Below are positions 38,802 to 47,600 of a stretch of DNA of 64,000 nt, in pieces. Source of the stretch: Chitinophagaceae bacterium (GTDB lineage Bacteria > Bacteroidota > Bacteroidia > Chitinophagales > Chitinophagaceae). Below the pieces are notes generated by a model. That model was given only the letters and a program-made list of their open reading frames with translations. It ran no database searches and had not been told where the DNA came from. Where the stretch lies: assembly GCA_004173235.1 (NCBI GenBank), contig SEAC01000030.1, positions 89,387 to 153,386 of the forward strand, written 5' to 3'. A program made the position numbers and the translations under genes. Each line of letters opens with the position of its first letter. Position 1 is the stretch's first letter.

Positions 38802-38980
38802 GGTTCTTCGCGTATTCTTGTTTTCTTCTTCTCTTCGCGGTTCCGATCTTCTTTTCCAGGTAATCCTTCGCGTAATCCTTTTTTTCTTCTTCTCTTCGCG
38901 GTGCTTGCCTTCTTTCCCGGGTAATGCTTAGCGTAATACTTTTTTTCTTCTTCTCTTCGCGGTTCCCTTCCCTCTTTCCC
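38802..38980 (+). repeat. Right tandem array of cassette 2 (three units of about 57-61 bp)
   Basis: Each unit contains ...ttttcttcttctcttcgcggt...; starts at about 38802, 38859 and 38920. Confidence 0.9.
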
Positions 38981-38984
38981 CGCT

Positions 38985-38992
38985 TACTTTTG
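38985..38992 (+). promoter_or_regulatory. Candidate -7 element of lysA
   Basis: TACTTTTG (TAnnTTTG), 7 nt before ATG at 39000. Confidence 0.55.
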
Positions 38993-38999
38993 TACTTCT

Positions 39000-40211
39000 A
39001 TGTCCCAATCCCTTTCCCGCCAGCAACTTCTTTCCGCTGCCGAGCAGTTCGGCACGCCGCTCTACGTGTACCACGCGGAGAAGATCAAGGAGCAATACGA
39101 AACGCTTTCCGGAGCATTCACGCAGGTGAAAGCACGCTTCTTTTACGCTTGCAAGGCGCTTACCAACATCAACATCCTTCGCTACGTCAACGGGCTCGGG
39201 GCTGGGCTCGATTGCGTATCCATTTACGAAGTGCAGCTGGGACTCAAGGCAGGCTTCACGCCCGACCGCATCCTCTTTACGCCCAACTGTGTTGACTTCG
39301 ACGAGATCGACGCGGGACGCGCCTTGGGCGTCACCATCAACATTGATAACATCTCCATCCTCGAGCAGTTCGGCAACCGATACGGCAGTTCCTATCCCAT
39401 CTGCATCCGCATCAACCCGCACATCATGGGAGGCGGAAACTACAAGATCTCCACGGGCCACATCGATTCGAAATTCGGAATCTCGGTGCACCAGCTGCGC
39501 CATATCGAACGCGTCATCAAATCGACCAACCTCAACGTAAAGGGGCTGCACATGCACACGGGCTCCGACATCAAAGACATCAACGTGTTCCTCGCAGGAC
39601 TGGAAGTGATGTTCGGCATCGCCGATCATTTCCCGCAGCTCGATTTCATCGACCTCGGCTCTGGCTTCAAGGTGCCTTACCACGAAGACGATGTGCGCAC
39701 CGACGTGGTGGCGCTCGGCGAAAAAGTGGCCGAGGCCTTTGCGCAGCACAAGGCGGAGACCGGCCGCGATCTCGAAGTGTGGTTTGAGCCCGGTAAGTTC
39801 CTCGTGAGCGAGGCCGGTTACTTCGTGGTGAAGTGCAACGTGGTGAAGCAAACGACAGCGACGGTATTCGTGGGTGTCAACAGCGGCTTCAACCACCTCA
39901 TTCGCCCGATGATGTACGAGGCCTATCACCGCATCGGCAACCTAAGCAACCCCGATGGCGCTTCCCGTATTTATACGGTTGTGGGCAACATCTGCGAAAC
40001 CGACACGTTCGCCTGGGACCGCACGCTGCCCGAGGTGCGCGAGGGCGACCTGCTGGTATTTTATAATGCCGGCGCCTATGGCTTCGAGATGGCTTCCAAC
40101 TTCAATTCGCGCCTCAAGCCTGCCGAAGTGCTGGTCGAGAACGGCGAGGCGCGCCTCATCCGCCGCCGCGATGTGTTCGAAGACCTTTTGCGCAACCAGG
40201 TGGAGGGATGA
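39000..40211 (+). CDS. lysA: Diaminopimelate decarboxylase
   Basis: FYACKALTNINILRYVNGLGAGLDCVSIYEVQLGLKAGF; GGGNYKISTGHIDSKFGI; GAYGFEMASNFNSRLKPAEVLV. Confidence 0.95.
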   Translation: MSQSLSRQQLLSAAEQFGTPLYVYHAEKIKEQYETLSGAFTQVKARFFYACKALTNINILRYVNGLGAGLDCVSIYEVQLGLKAGFTPDRILFTPNCVDFDEIDAGRALGVTINIDNISILEQFGNRYGSSYPICIRINPHIMGGGNYKISTGHIDSKFGISVHQLRHIERVIKSTNLNVKGLHMHTGSDIKDINVFLAGLEVMFGIADHFPQLDFIDLGSGFKVPYHEDDVRTDVVALGEKVAEAFAQHKAETGRDLEVWFEPGKFLVSEAGYFVVKCNVVKQTTATVFVGVNSGFNHLIRPMMYEAYHRIGNLSNPDGASRIYTVVGNICETDTFAWDRTLPEVREGDLLVFYNAGAYGFEMASNFNSRLKPAEVLVENGEARLIRRRDVFEDLLRNQVEG

Positions 40212-40264
40212 GTAATGAGTAATGAGTAATGAGTAATGAGTGATGAGTGGTGAGTGATGAGTAG
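40209..40264. repeat. Heptad array H9 (TGAGTRN x8)
   Basis: tgagtaa x4, tgagtga, tgagtgg, tgagtga, tgagtag; the first TGA is the lysA stop codon. Confidence 0.95.
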
Positions 40265-40281
40265 ACCGGACTCGTAAGAGA

Positions 40282-40311
40282 AAGCCCCCTCGCCTTTGGC
40301 AGAGGGGGCTT
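40282..40311. terminator. Intrinsic terminator between convergent genes
   Basis: aagccccct...agggggctt. Confidence 0.85.
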
Positions 40312-40326
40312 CTTGCAACAGCCAAC

Positions 40327-40368
40327 TTCGATATTCTTTATTCGCTGTTCATTATTCGATATTCTTCA
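40327..40368. repeat. Heptad array H10 (TTCNNNN x6)
   Basis: ttcgata|ttcttta|ttcgctg|ttcatta|ttcgata|ttcttca; the last unit contains the stop of the minus-strand gene. Confidence 0.88.
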
Positions 40369-41247
40369 GCTTGCTTTCACGGTAACCGTTGTGGTGGTTT
40401 CAGCAGTCAGCGGAATGGTCATTCCCTGTGCTTCTACGGCGCCTTCGGTTTTGCTCGTGCTGCTGATCAACTTCACCACACCGCTTTTGCGGTCGAACGT
40501 GATGGTGCCCGTGCCTTTGTCGGTGGTGTTGATAGAAGCATCGTTGCCCATGATCTGCATTGTTTTTTCAACGCGGGTTTCCGACGTGAAGGCAACCACT
40601 ACCTCGTCTGCGCTGATCGATTTTACGGTGTAGGTTTTCTTCATGCGCATTCCGTCTTTGCCGGTGGAATCGCTCCAGGTATCACCAACGCCTACTTCGC
40701 GGTTGGCGGGGATCACGGAAAACAGCGTGGGGTCACCGGCCTTGGGAGTGGCAACGTTGGCGCCCATCTGCTCGGCCATCATTTCGGCCATTCCGCCCTG
40801 CTCTTCGTCTTTTTTCTTGGCTGCGGCGTTGTCATCGTCCAGGCGAACGGAAGCAACCTTGCCGGCAGCATCGATCGTCATCGTGTATTTATTCTTGAGC
40901 ACCTTCTTGTCGATGATCTGTCCCATCTCACCCTTCAGGTCTTCAGGCTTTTCCGAATCGAAGCTCTGAGCCTGGCCGCCGCCTTCGGCGCTGAACTTGA
41001 ATTGTTTCACCTTGTGCTCGATAGTGGCACCGGTTGCGCTGGCATCCTGCACGTCGTATACCTCCAGGCTGCTGCTGCTCATCGACGATTCCATCGTCTG
41101 GCCCATCAGCTCCTGGGTGGCGTTACGCTTGGTTTCAGTCGCCACTTCCAGCTTCTGGCCTTTCTGGAGCCCGATCTTGCCGGTTACTTTTTGTGCAAAG
41201 CCGCTCAAGCTGAAGGCAAGTGCGCCAAAGAGGAATAACTTTTTCAT
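40366..41247 (-). CDS. DUF6263-like secreted protein
   Basis: Signal peptide MKKLFLFGALAFSLSGFAQ; GDPTLFSVIPANREVGVGDTWSDS; family call from recall. Confidence 0.65.
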   Translation of the reverse strand: MKKLFLFGALAFSLSGFAQKVTGKIGLQKGQKLEVATETKRNATQELMGQTMESSMSSSSLEVYDVQDASATGATIEHKVKQFKFSAEGGGQAQSFDSEKPEDLKGEMGQIIDKKVLKNKYTMTIDAAGKVASVRLDDDNAAAKKKDEEQGGMAEMMAEQMGANVATPKAGDPTLFSVIPANREVGVGDTWSDSTGKDGMRMKKTYTVKSISADEVVVAFTSETRVEKTMQIMGNDASINTTDKGTGTITFDRKSGVVKLISSTSKTEGAVEAQGMTIPLTAETTTTVTVKAS

Positions 41248-41403
41248 TGTCTGGGGTTATTTGGGGTTTGTGTGAACGAAGATTCAAATATAAGAGCATG
41301 ATAGACGACCAATTACACGAAAAGGTTCGCCGGCGTCACGAAAAGGGCGCTTTCGCACGACGAAGCAGTGCGCGCAACCGGCATTTCGGTAATTTGGGGT
41401 CTT

Positions 41404-41895
41404 ATGGGAATGCGTCTACTGATCGCCCTGCTGCTCATTTGTACGATGCCCGTGCTTGCAAACGACAGCACGCGCCTGTATCATCCTTCGGCAAATGCCC
41501 GCAAAGACCTTGCAGCCGCCCGGGCGCAGGCAAAGGCTCAAAAAAAGCACGTGTTGATCCAGGTGGGCGGCAACTGGTGCGTCTGGTGTTACCGCTTCAA
41601 CGCTTTTACCAGTGCCGACACCACCATCCGCGCGCTGCTCCGCGACAACTACGTTGTGTATCATCTGAACTACAGCAAGGAGAACAAGAACCTCGACCTG
41701 CTTGCGGAACTTGGCTACCCGCAGCGTTTCGGCTTCCCGGTGCTGCTTGTGCTCGATGCCGACGGCAAGCGGCTTCACACGCAGGACAGCGGCCAGCTGG
41801 AAAAAGGCAACGGCTACGACCGCGAAAAGGTCATTTCCTTCCTCCGCGGCTGGTCGCCCGCAGCCTTCGATCCGGTATTCTACAAAGAGGAGTAG
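41404..41895 (+). CDS. Thioredoxin-fold secreted protein
   Basis: Signal peptide; KKHVLIQVGGNWCVWCYRFNAF (CVWC); FGFPVLLVLDADGKRLHTQDSG. Confidence 0.88.
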   Translation: MGMRLLIALLLICTMPVLANDSTRLYHPSANARKDLAAARAQAKAQKKHVLIQVGGNWCVWCYRFNAFTSADTTIRALLRDNYVVYHLNYSKENKNLDLLAELGYPQRFGFPVLLVLDADGKRLHTQDSGQLEKGNGYDREKVISFLRGWSPAAFDPVFYKEE

Positions 41896-41945
41896 CCTCA
41901 ACCTCCCAAAACCTCCCAAAACCTTCCAAACCCTCCGAAACTTCC
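41896..41945 (+). repeat. Tandem 10-bp repeat (CCTCCCAAAA-type)
   Basis: cctcccaaaa|cctcccaaaa|ccttccaaac|cctccgaaac between two genes. Confidence 0.85.
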
Positions 41946-41949
41946 ATCG

Positions 41950-42441
41950 ATGCCCTCCTTTCAAACCCTGGTGCAAAGCAAAACGCGGTTCAACCTGTTC
42001 CTGCTTACCCGACTGCCGGCGGCCTACTTTTCGGGCCTGCGTATGCGCTTCTGCACCGATGCCGAATGCGTGGTGGACGTGCCCTTCCGATGGTTCACGC
42101 AAAACCCTTTTCGCTCCACGTACTTCGCCTGTCTGTCGATGGCTGCCGAGTTGAGCACGGGCGCACTCTGCATGCAGTATATCTACGGTACGCACACGCC
42201 GGTTTCGATGCTCATCACCGCCAACACGGGCCGGTATTTTAAGAAGGCCACCGGCATCACGCGCTTCACGTGCAGCGAGGGCGCCGCCATCAAACGCACG
42301 ATCGACGCAGCATTACAGGGTGGTGCGCCGCAGGAATTTACCGCTACCAGCATCGGTCGCAACGAGGCCGGTGAAATCGTGGCCGAATTTTCGTTCACCT
42401 GGTCATTCAAAGCAAAAACCGCTAAAGCAAACGCCATATGA
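41950..42441 (+). CDS. DUF4442-like (hotdog-fold) protein
   Basis: RFNLFLLTRLPAAYFSGLRMRFCTDAECVVDVPFRWFTQNPFRSTYFACLSMAAELSTGALCM. Confidence 0.75.
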   Translation: MPSFQTLVQSKTRFNLFLLTRLPAAYFSGLRMRFCTDAECVVDVPFRWFTQNPFRSTYFACLSMAAELSTGALCMQYIYGTHTPVSMLITANTGRYFKKATGITRFTCSEGAAIKRTIDAALQGGAPQEFTATSIGRNEAGEIVAEFSFTWSFKAKTAKANAI

Positions 42442-43841
42442 AGATTTCCTTTCACGGTGCCGCGCGCACCGTCACCGGCTCCAAGCACCTGCTGACGCTC
42501 TCCAACGGAAAAAAGATCCTGCTCGACTGCGGCCTCTTCCAGGGCATGGGCCGCGATACCGACGCCATGAACCGCACCTGGGGATTTGATCCCGCCACCG
42601 TGGATGCACTTGTGCTGTCGCATGCGCATATCGATCACAGCGGCCTTATTCCCAAACTCGTGAAAGAAGGCTTCGCGGGCCGCATCTATTGCACCGACGC
42701 AACCGAGGCGCTCACCAACCTGCTGCTCGAAGATTCAGCCGAGATCCAGGAGAACGACGTGCGCGCACACAACAAAAGCAGCAAGGCACAGGGCCGGCCG
42801 CTGCTGGAGCCGCTCTATACGGTAGACGATGCGAAGAGCTGCCTCGGCCGCTTCGAGGCGCGGCCCTACAACGAATGGTTCACCGTGCTGGAAGGCGTGG
42901 AGTGCATGTTCACCGATGCGGGCCACATCCTGGGCTCCGCCTGCGTGCACCTGCGCATCCAGGAAAAGGGTCGTCCGTACCGCCTCACGTTCAGCGGCGA
43001 TGTAGGCCGCTACCGCGATGTGATCCTTCGGTCGCCCGCTCCGTTCGACCAGGCCGATTGCATCATCATGGAATCTACCTACGGCGACAAGCTTCACGAA
43101 AACGTTTCCACTTCGTTCGACCAGCTATTGCAGTGGATTACGCACACCTGTATCGAAAAAGGAGGCAAGCTCATTGTGCCGGCCTTCAGCCTGGGGCGCA
43201 CGCAGGAGATCCTGTATGCACTCAACCAGCTCGAGCTCGAGCGCAGGCTGCCTGCGGTGGATTATTTCGTGGATAGCCCGCTCAGCACCGACATCACCTC
43301 GGTGATCAAGCGCTTCCCGAAATATTTCAACAAGACGATTCAAAAGGTGATGCAAACCGACGATGACCCCTTTCAGTTTCGCGGGCTGCACTTTACAAAA
43401 ACGGTGGACGAGTCGAAGATGCTCAACTACCGCGATGCGCCCTGCGTCATCATTTCCGCTTCGGGGATGGCCGAAGCGGGCCGCGTGAAGCACCACATCA
43501 GCAACAACATCGAGAACTCGCGTAATACCATTTTGATGACGGGTTATTGCGAGCCGCACTCCTTAGGTGGCCGCCTGATGGCAGGGGAGAAGGAAGTGGG
43601 CATTTACGGAGTGCGCCACGAGGTGCATGCGGAGGTGGGCTCGATCCGCAGCATGAGCGCCCACGGCGATTATGAAGACCTGATGCAGTGGCTGCACGGC
43701 CAGGATCCGCGCTCGGTGCAAAAGTTCTTTCTCGTGCACGGCGAATATGAAGTGCAACAGGAGCTGAAGCGCCGCCTTGTGTCGAAAGGCTTCCTGGACG
43801 TGACGATTCCCGAGCGGCATTTCGAGATCGGCATCGCATAG
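42438..43841 (+). CDS. MBL-fold/beta-CASP metallohydrolase (RNA-processing type)
   Basis: LSHAHIDHSGLIPKLVKEGF; FTDAGHILGSA; beta-CASP IISASGMAEAGRVKHHI; SAHGDYEDLMQWL. Confidence 0.95.
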   Translation: MKISFHGAARTVTGSKHLLTLSNGKKILLDCGLFQGMGRDTDAMNRTWGFDPATVDALVLSHAHIDHSGLIPKLVKEGFAGRIYCTDATEALTNLLLEDSAEIQENDVRAHNKSSKAQGRPLLEPLYTVDDAKSCLGRFEARPYNEWFTVLEGVECMFTDAGHILGSACVHLRIQEKGRPYRLTFSGDVGRYRDVILRSPAPFDQADCIIMESTYGDKLHENVSTSFDQLLQWITHTCIEKGGKLIVPAFSLGRTQEILYALNQLELERRLPAVDYFVDSPLSTDITSVIKRFPKYFNKTIQKVMQTDDDPFQFRGLHFTKTVDESKMLNYRDAPCVIISASGMAEAGRVKHHISNNIENSRNTILMTGYCEPHSLGGRLMAGEKEVGIYGVRHEVHAEVGSIRSMSAHGDYEDLMQWLHGQDPRSVQKFFLVHGEYEVQQELKRRLVSKGFLDVTIPERHFEIGIA

Positions 43842-43998
43842 CGAAGCAAGCCGGTTGCATGCTGATGAAACTCAATATTGCAACGGGTTTGACGGCCCGC
43901 CGTCTCTTTAGTACATTCGAACCTGCACATCGATAACATCGGTTTGCTCAGAATCAATGCGATCCCTCGCCCCGGCGGGGGATTTTTTTCAAACTTTT

Positions 43999-44029
43999 TT
44001 TGGTGAAAAGTTGGACGCCCCTATCTTTG
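43999..44029 (+). promoter_or_regulatory. tRNA-Glu promoter (TTTG / 19 nt / TATCTTTG)
   Basis: TTTG 43999-44002 and TATCTTTG 44022-44029. Confidence 0.82.
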
Positions 44030-44063
44030 CACTCCCGAAAACAACGGGATAGTTCTTAAAAAT

Positions 44064-44135
44064 GCCGCGTTCGTCTAAGGGCTAGGACACCTCCCTTTCA
44101 CGGAGGCGATACGGGTTCGAATCCCGTACGCGGTA
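44064..44135 (+). tRNA. tRNA-Glu (anticodon TTC)
   Basis: Acceptor gccgcgt/acgcggt; anticodon arm cctcc-ctttcac-ggagg; T arm cgggttcgaatcccg. CCA not encoded. Confidence 0.95.
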
Positions 44136-44143
44136 CTAAGACG

Positions 44144-44176
44144 AAAAGAGCCCCTGCAATCTGCGGGGGCTCTTTT
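44144..44176 (+). terminator. tRNA-Glu terminator
   Basis: aaaagagcccctgca-atc-tgcgggggctctttt. Confidence 0.88.
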
Positions 44177-44260
44177 ATTGGGCGCCCTCCCACGCGCTCC
44201 TGCAACCACGCTACAATTTTCGTTTTGCGCCCTTCGGAAGCTCCGCGTTATTTTTGCACC

Positions 44261-44575
44261 GTGAAAGTTTTCGCGTTCCTGATGGCCTTCCTCGTTCTGA
44301 CGCTGAGCATGATGCCCTGCGCCGACGCGGCCGTTCATGGCACGGGCGAATCTTCCGTTTCAGCGTTGCAAGCTGCAGAGGGGCATCATGATGAGTCGTC
44401 AGACACCTGTCCTCCGTTTTGCCAGTGTTCCTGCTGCGCCGGGGCCTTCGTGAACCATGTTGCCCCAGCGGTGGCCGACATCACAGAAGTTCCTTCCATC
44501 CTCCGCTTCCCCCACACACCAGCATCGGTCTACGACCGATCGTTGCCTGTGTGGCAGCCCCCGCAATTAGGATAG
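44261..44575 (+). CDS. Small secreted Cys/His-rich protein (DUF6660-like) upstream of a Cus-type efflux system
   Basis: GTG start; signal peptide MKVFAFLMAFLVLTLSMMPCADA; HHDESSDTCPPFCQCSCCAG; family call from recall. Confidence 0.7.
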   Translation: MKVFAFLMAFLVLTLSMMPCADAAVHGTGESSVSALQAAEGHHDESSDTCPPFCQCSCCAGAFVNHVAPAVADITEVPSILRFPHTPASVYDRSLPVWQPPQLG

Positions 44576-44645
44576 TCTTTCTCCCCACTCGCTGTGCCCG
44601 TACAATGAACGGGACCATTTCTTATTCCCAAGAAGGCTAATTCCT

Positions 44646-47600
44646 ATGCTTAATAAGATCATTCTATTCAGCATACGGCACAAGATTGTCGTAGGCATCG
44701 CTACACTATTACTGATCGTTTGGGGCGTTTGGAGCGCGTCGAGGCTTGCCATCGATGCGGTGCCCGATATCACCAACAACCAGGTGCAGGTGATCACAAA
44801 TGCCCCCACGCTTGCTAGCCAGGAGGTGGAGCAATTCGTTACTTACCCCATCGAGCAGGCGCTGGCCAACATCCCCGACCTGGTGGAGATCCGCTCCATT
44901 TCGCGGTTTGGCCTGTCCGTTATTACCGTTGTATTCAAAGAACACGTCGACGTCTATTTCGCGCGCCAGCTGATCAACGAGAAGCTTAAAGAGGCCGAAG
45001 CACAGATTCCTGCCGGAATGGGTACTCCGGAACTTGCTCCCGTGAGCACCGGCCTCGGTGAGATCTATCAATACATGATCCATCCGAAGAAAGGAAGCGA
45101 ACACAAATACACGCCGATGGACCTGCGCACGATGCAGGACTGGATCGTTGCGCGCCAGCTGTATGGCACGCCCGGCGTGGCGGAAGTCAACAGCTTTGGC
45201 GGATTCGTGAAGCAATACGAAGTGGCCATCGATCCCAACCGGCTGAAGGCGCTGGACGTAAGCATTGCCGATGTGTTCGAGGCGCTGGAGCGGAACAACG
45301 AAAACACGGGAGGCGCCTATATTGACAGGAAGCCCAACGCCTATTTCATTCGCGGCGTGGGTTTGATTCATTCTTTGGAAGACGTGTCCCACATCGTGAT
45401 AAAGAACGACAATGGTGTTCCGGTGCTCGTAGGCGACGTGGCGAACGTGCGCTTCGGCAACGCGATCCGGTATGGAGCGATGACCCACAACGGCGAGCAT
45501 GAGGTTGTTGGCGGCATCGTAATGATGCTCAAAGGAAACAACAGTGCCGAAGTGGTGCGAAGGGTGAAGGAGCGAATGGAGACCATCAAAAAGTCGCTGC
45601 CTGCCGATGTGGAGATCGAGCCGTTCCTTGATCGTACTTCCCTCGTAAACCGCGCCATGTCCACCGTCGAACGCAACCTCGTGGAAGGCGCGCTCATCGT
45701 CATCTTCGTGCTGGTGCTTTTCCTCGGAAACCTGCGCGCAGGGCTGATCGTGGCATCTGCGATCCCGCTGGCGCTGCTGTTCGCCCTGGGCATGATGAAT
45801 GTCTTTGGCGTGTCGGCCAACCTCATGAGCCTTGGTGCGATAGATTTCGGGTTGATCGTTGACGGCGCGGTGATCATCGTGGAAGCCACCATGCATCACC
45901 TGGTTCTGCGAAAAGGTGCCGGGCGGCTCACGCAACGCCAGATGGACGACGAGGTTTTCGAGTCGGCATCCAAAATCCGTAACAGCGCAGCGTTTGGCGA
46001 GATCATCATCCTCATCGTGTACATTCCCATCCTCACGCTCGTAGGCATCGAAGGAAAGATGTTTCGCCCGATGGCGCAGACGGTTGCCTTTGCCATCCTC
46101 GGCGCCCTGCTGCTTTCGCTTACCTACATCCCGATGATGTGTGCGCTCTTCCTACCGAAAACGCTCGGCCACAAACGCAACCTGGCTGACCGGATGATGG
46201 ATTTCTTTCAACGGTTATACGCGCCTGCATTGCGCTGGGCCATCCGTGCGAAGTATTGGATCGTAGGACTGTCCGTTGCAGCTATGGCCCTTGCCATCCT
46301 GTTCTTCTCTCGCCTCGGTGGAGAGTTCATTCCGCAGCTGCAGGAAGGCGATTACGCGTTCCATTGCATCCTGCCGCAAGGATCGTCGCTCACACAAAGC
46401 GTTGAGACCTCCATGCAGGCTTCGCGCATCCTGCGCTCTTTCCCGGAGGTAAAAGAAGTGGTTGCCAAAACAGGCAGCGCGGAGGTGCCCACCGACCCGA
46501 TGCCGCCGGAAGCTTCCGACCTGATCGTAGTGCTGAAGGATGTGAAGGAATGGAAAACCACGAAGGACTACAACGAGCTGGCGCAACTGATGCTGGAAAA
46601 GCTGGAAGACATTCCCGGTGTGTTCTTTGAAGTGAACCAACCCATCCAGATGCGCTTCAATGAATTGATGACGGGCGTGCGCCAGGATGTAGCCATCAAG
46701 ATCTTCGGTGAAAATATCGATTCGCTGGCCGCACTGGCGCCGCGCATTGCCAGCGTGGTGAGTTCGGTGCCCGGCGCCACCGAGCCGCAGATTGAACGGA
46801 CCGCCGGCCTTCCGCAGATCACCGTTACCTACGATCGCCGCCGCATTGCCAGCTATGGGCTCAACATTGCTGATGTGAACCGCACCATCACTGCCGCTTT
46901 TGCGGGCGGTACCGCGGGTGTCGTGTTTGAAAACGAACGCAAGTTCGACCTGGTGGTTCGGCTCGACAGCACGCACCGCAATTCAATCGAAGACGTTTCC
47001 GGCCTGTTCATTCCAACACCGGCCGGGGCGCAGATCCCATTGAGCCAGGTAGCCGCAGTTGCTGTCAAAGAGGGGCCAGCCCAGATCAGCCGCGAAGACG
47101 CGAAGCGACGTTTGGTTGTGGGCTTCAATGTGGAAGGGCGCGATGTGCAATCGGTGGTGAAAGACATCCAGGCAAAACTGGGTGGCAGCATGATATTGCC
47201 CACAGGCTATTACCTCACCTACGGCGGCACGTTTGAGAACCTCGAGCAAGCCTCTGCGCGATTGCGCATAGCCGTTCCCGTTGCCCTGCTCCTCATCTTC
47301 GCCTTGCTTTATTTTACTTTTCACTCGCTCAGGCAGGCGGCTCTGATCTTTACCGCCATACCGATGGCTGCCATTGGCGGTGTCTTCGCGCTCGTGCTTC
47401 GCGGCATGCCGTTCAGCATCTCGGCGGGAGTGGGCTTCATCGCGCTGTTTGGCGTGGCCGTACTCAACGGCATCGTGCTGGTAGGCACGTTCAACCAACT
47501 GCAGACGGACGGTATGAACAACGTGCTCGCACGGGTGATCGTGGGAACGAAGATCCGCTTGCGGCCAGTGCTGATGACCGCGATGGTGGCGTCGCTCGGA

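Noticed and set aside
38802-38980. Possible CRISPR array
   Set aside because: Three units of about 60 bp repeat almost throughout, with no unique spacers and no cas genes; treated as nuclease-cassette repeats.
41896-41945. 10-bp CCTCCCAAAA array as another nuclease cassette
   Set aside because: No nuclease gene and no inverted partner; a simple tandem repeat between two co-directional genes.
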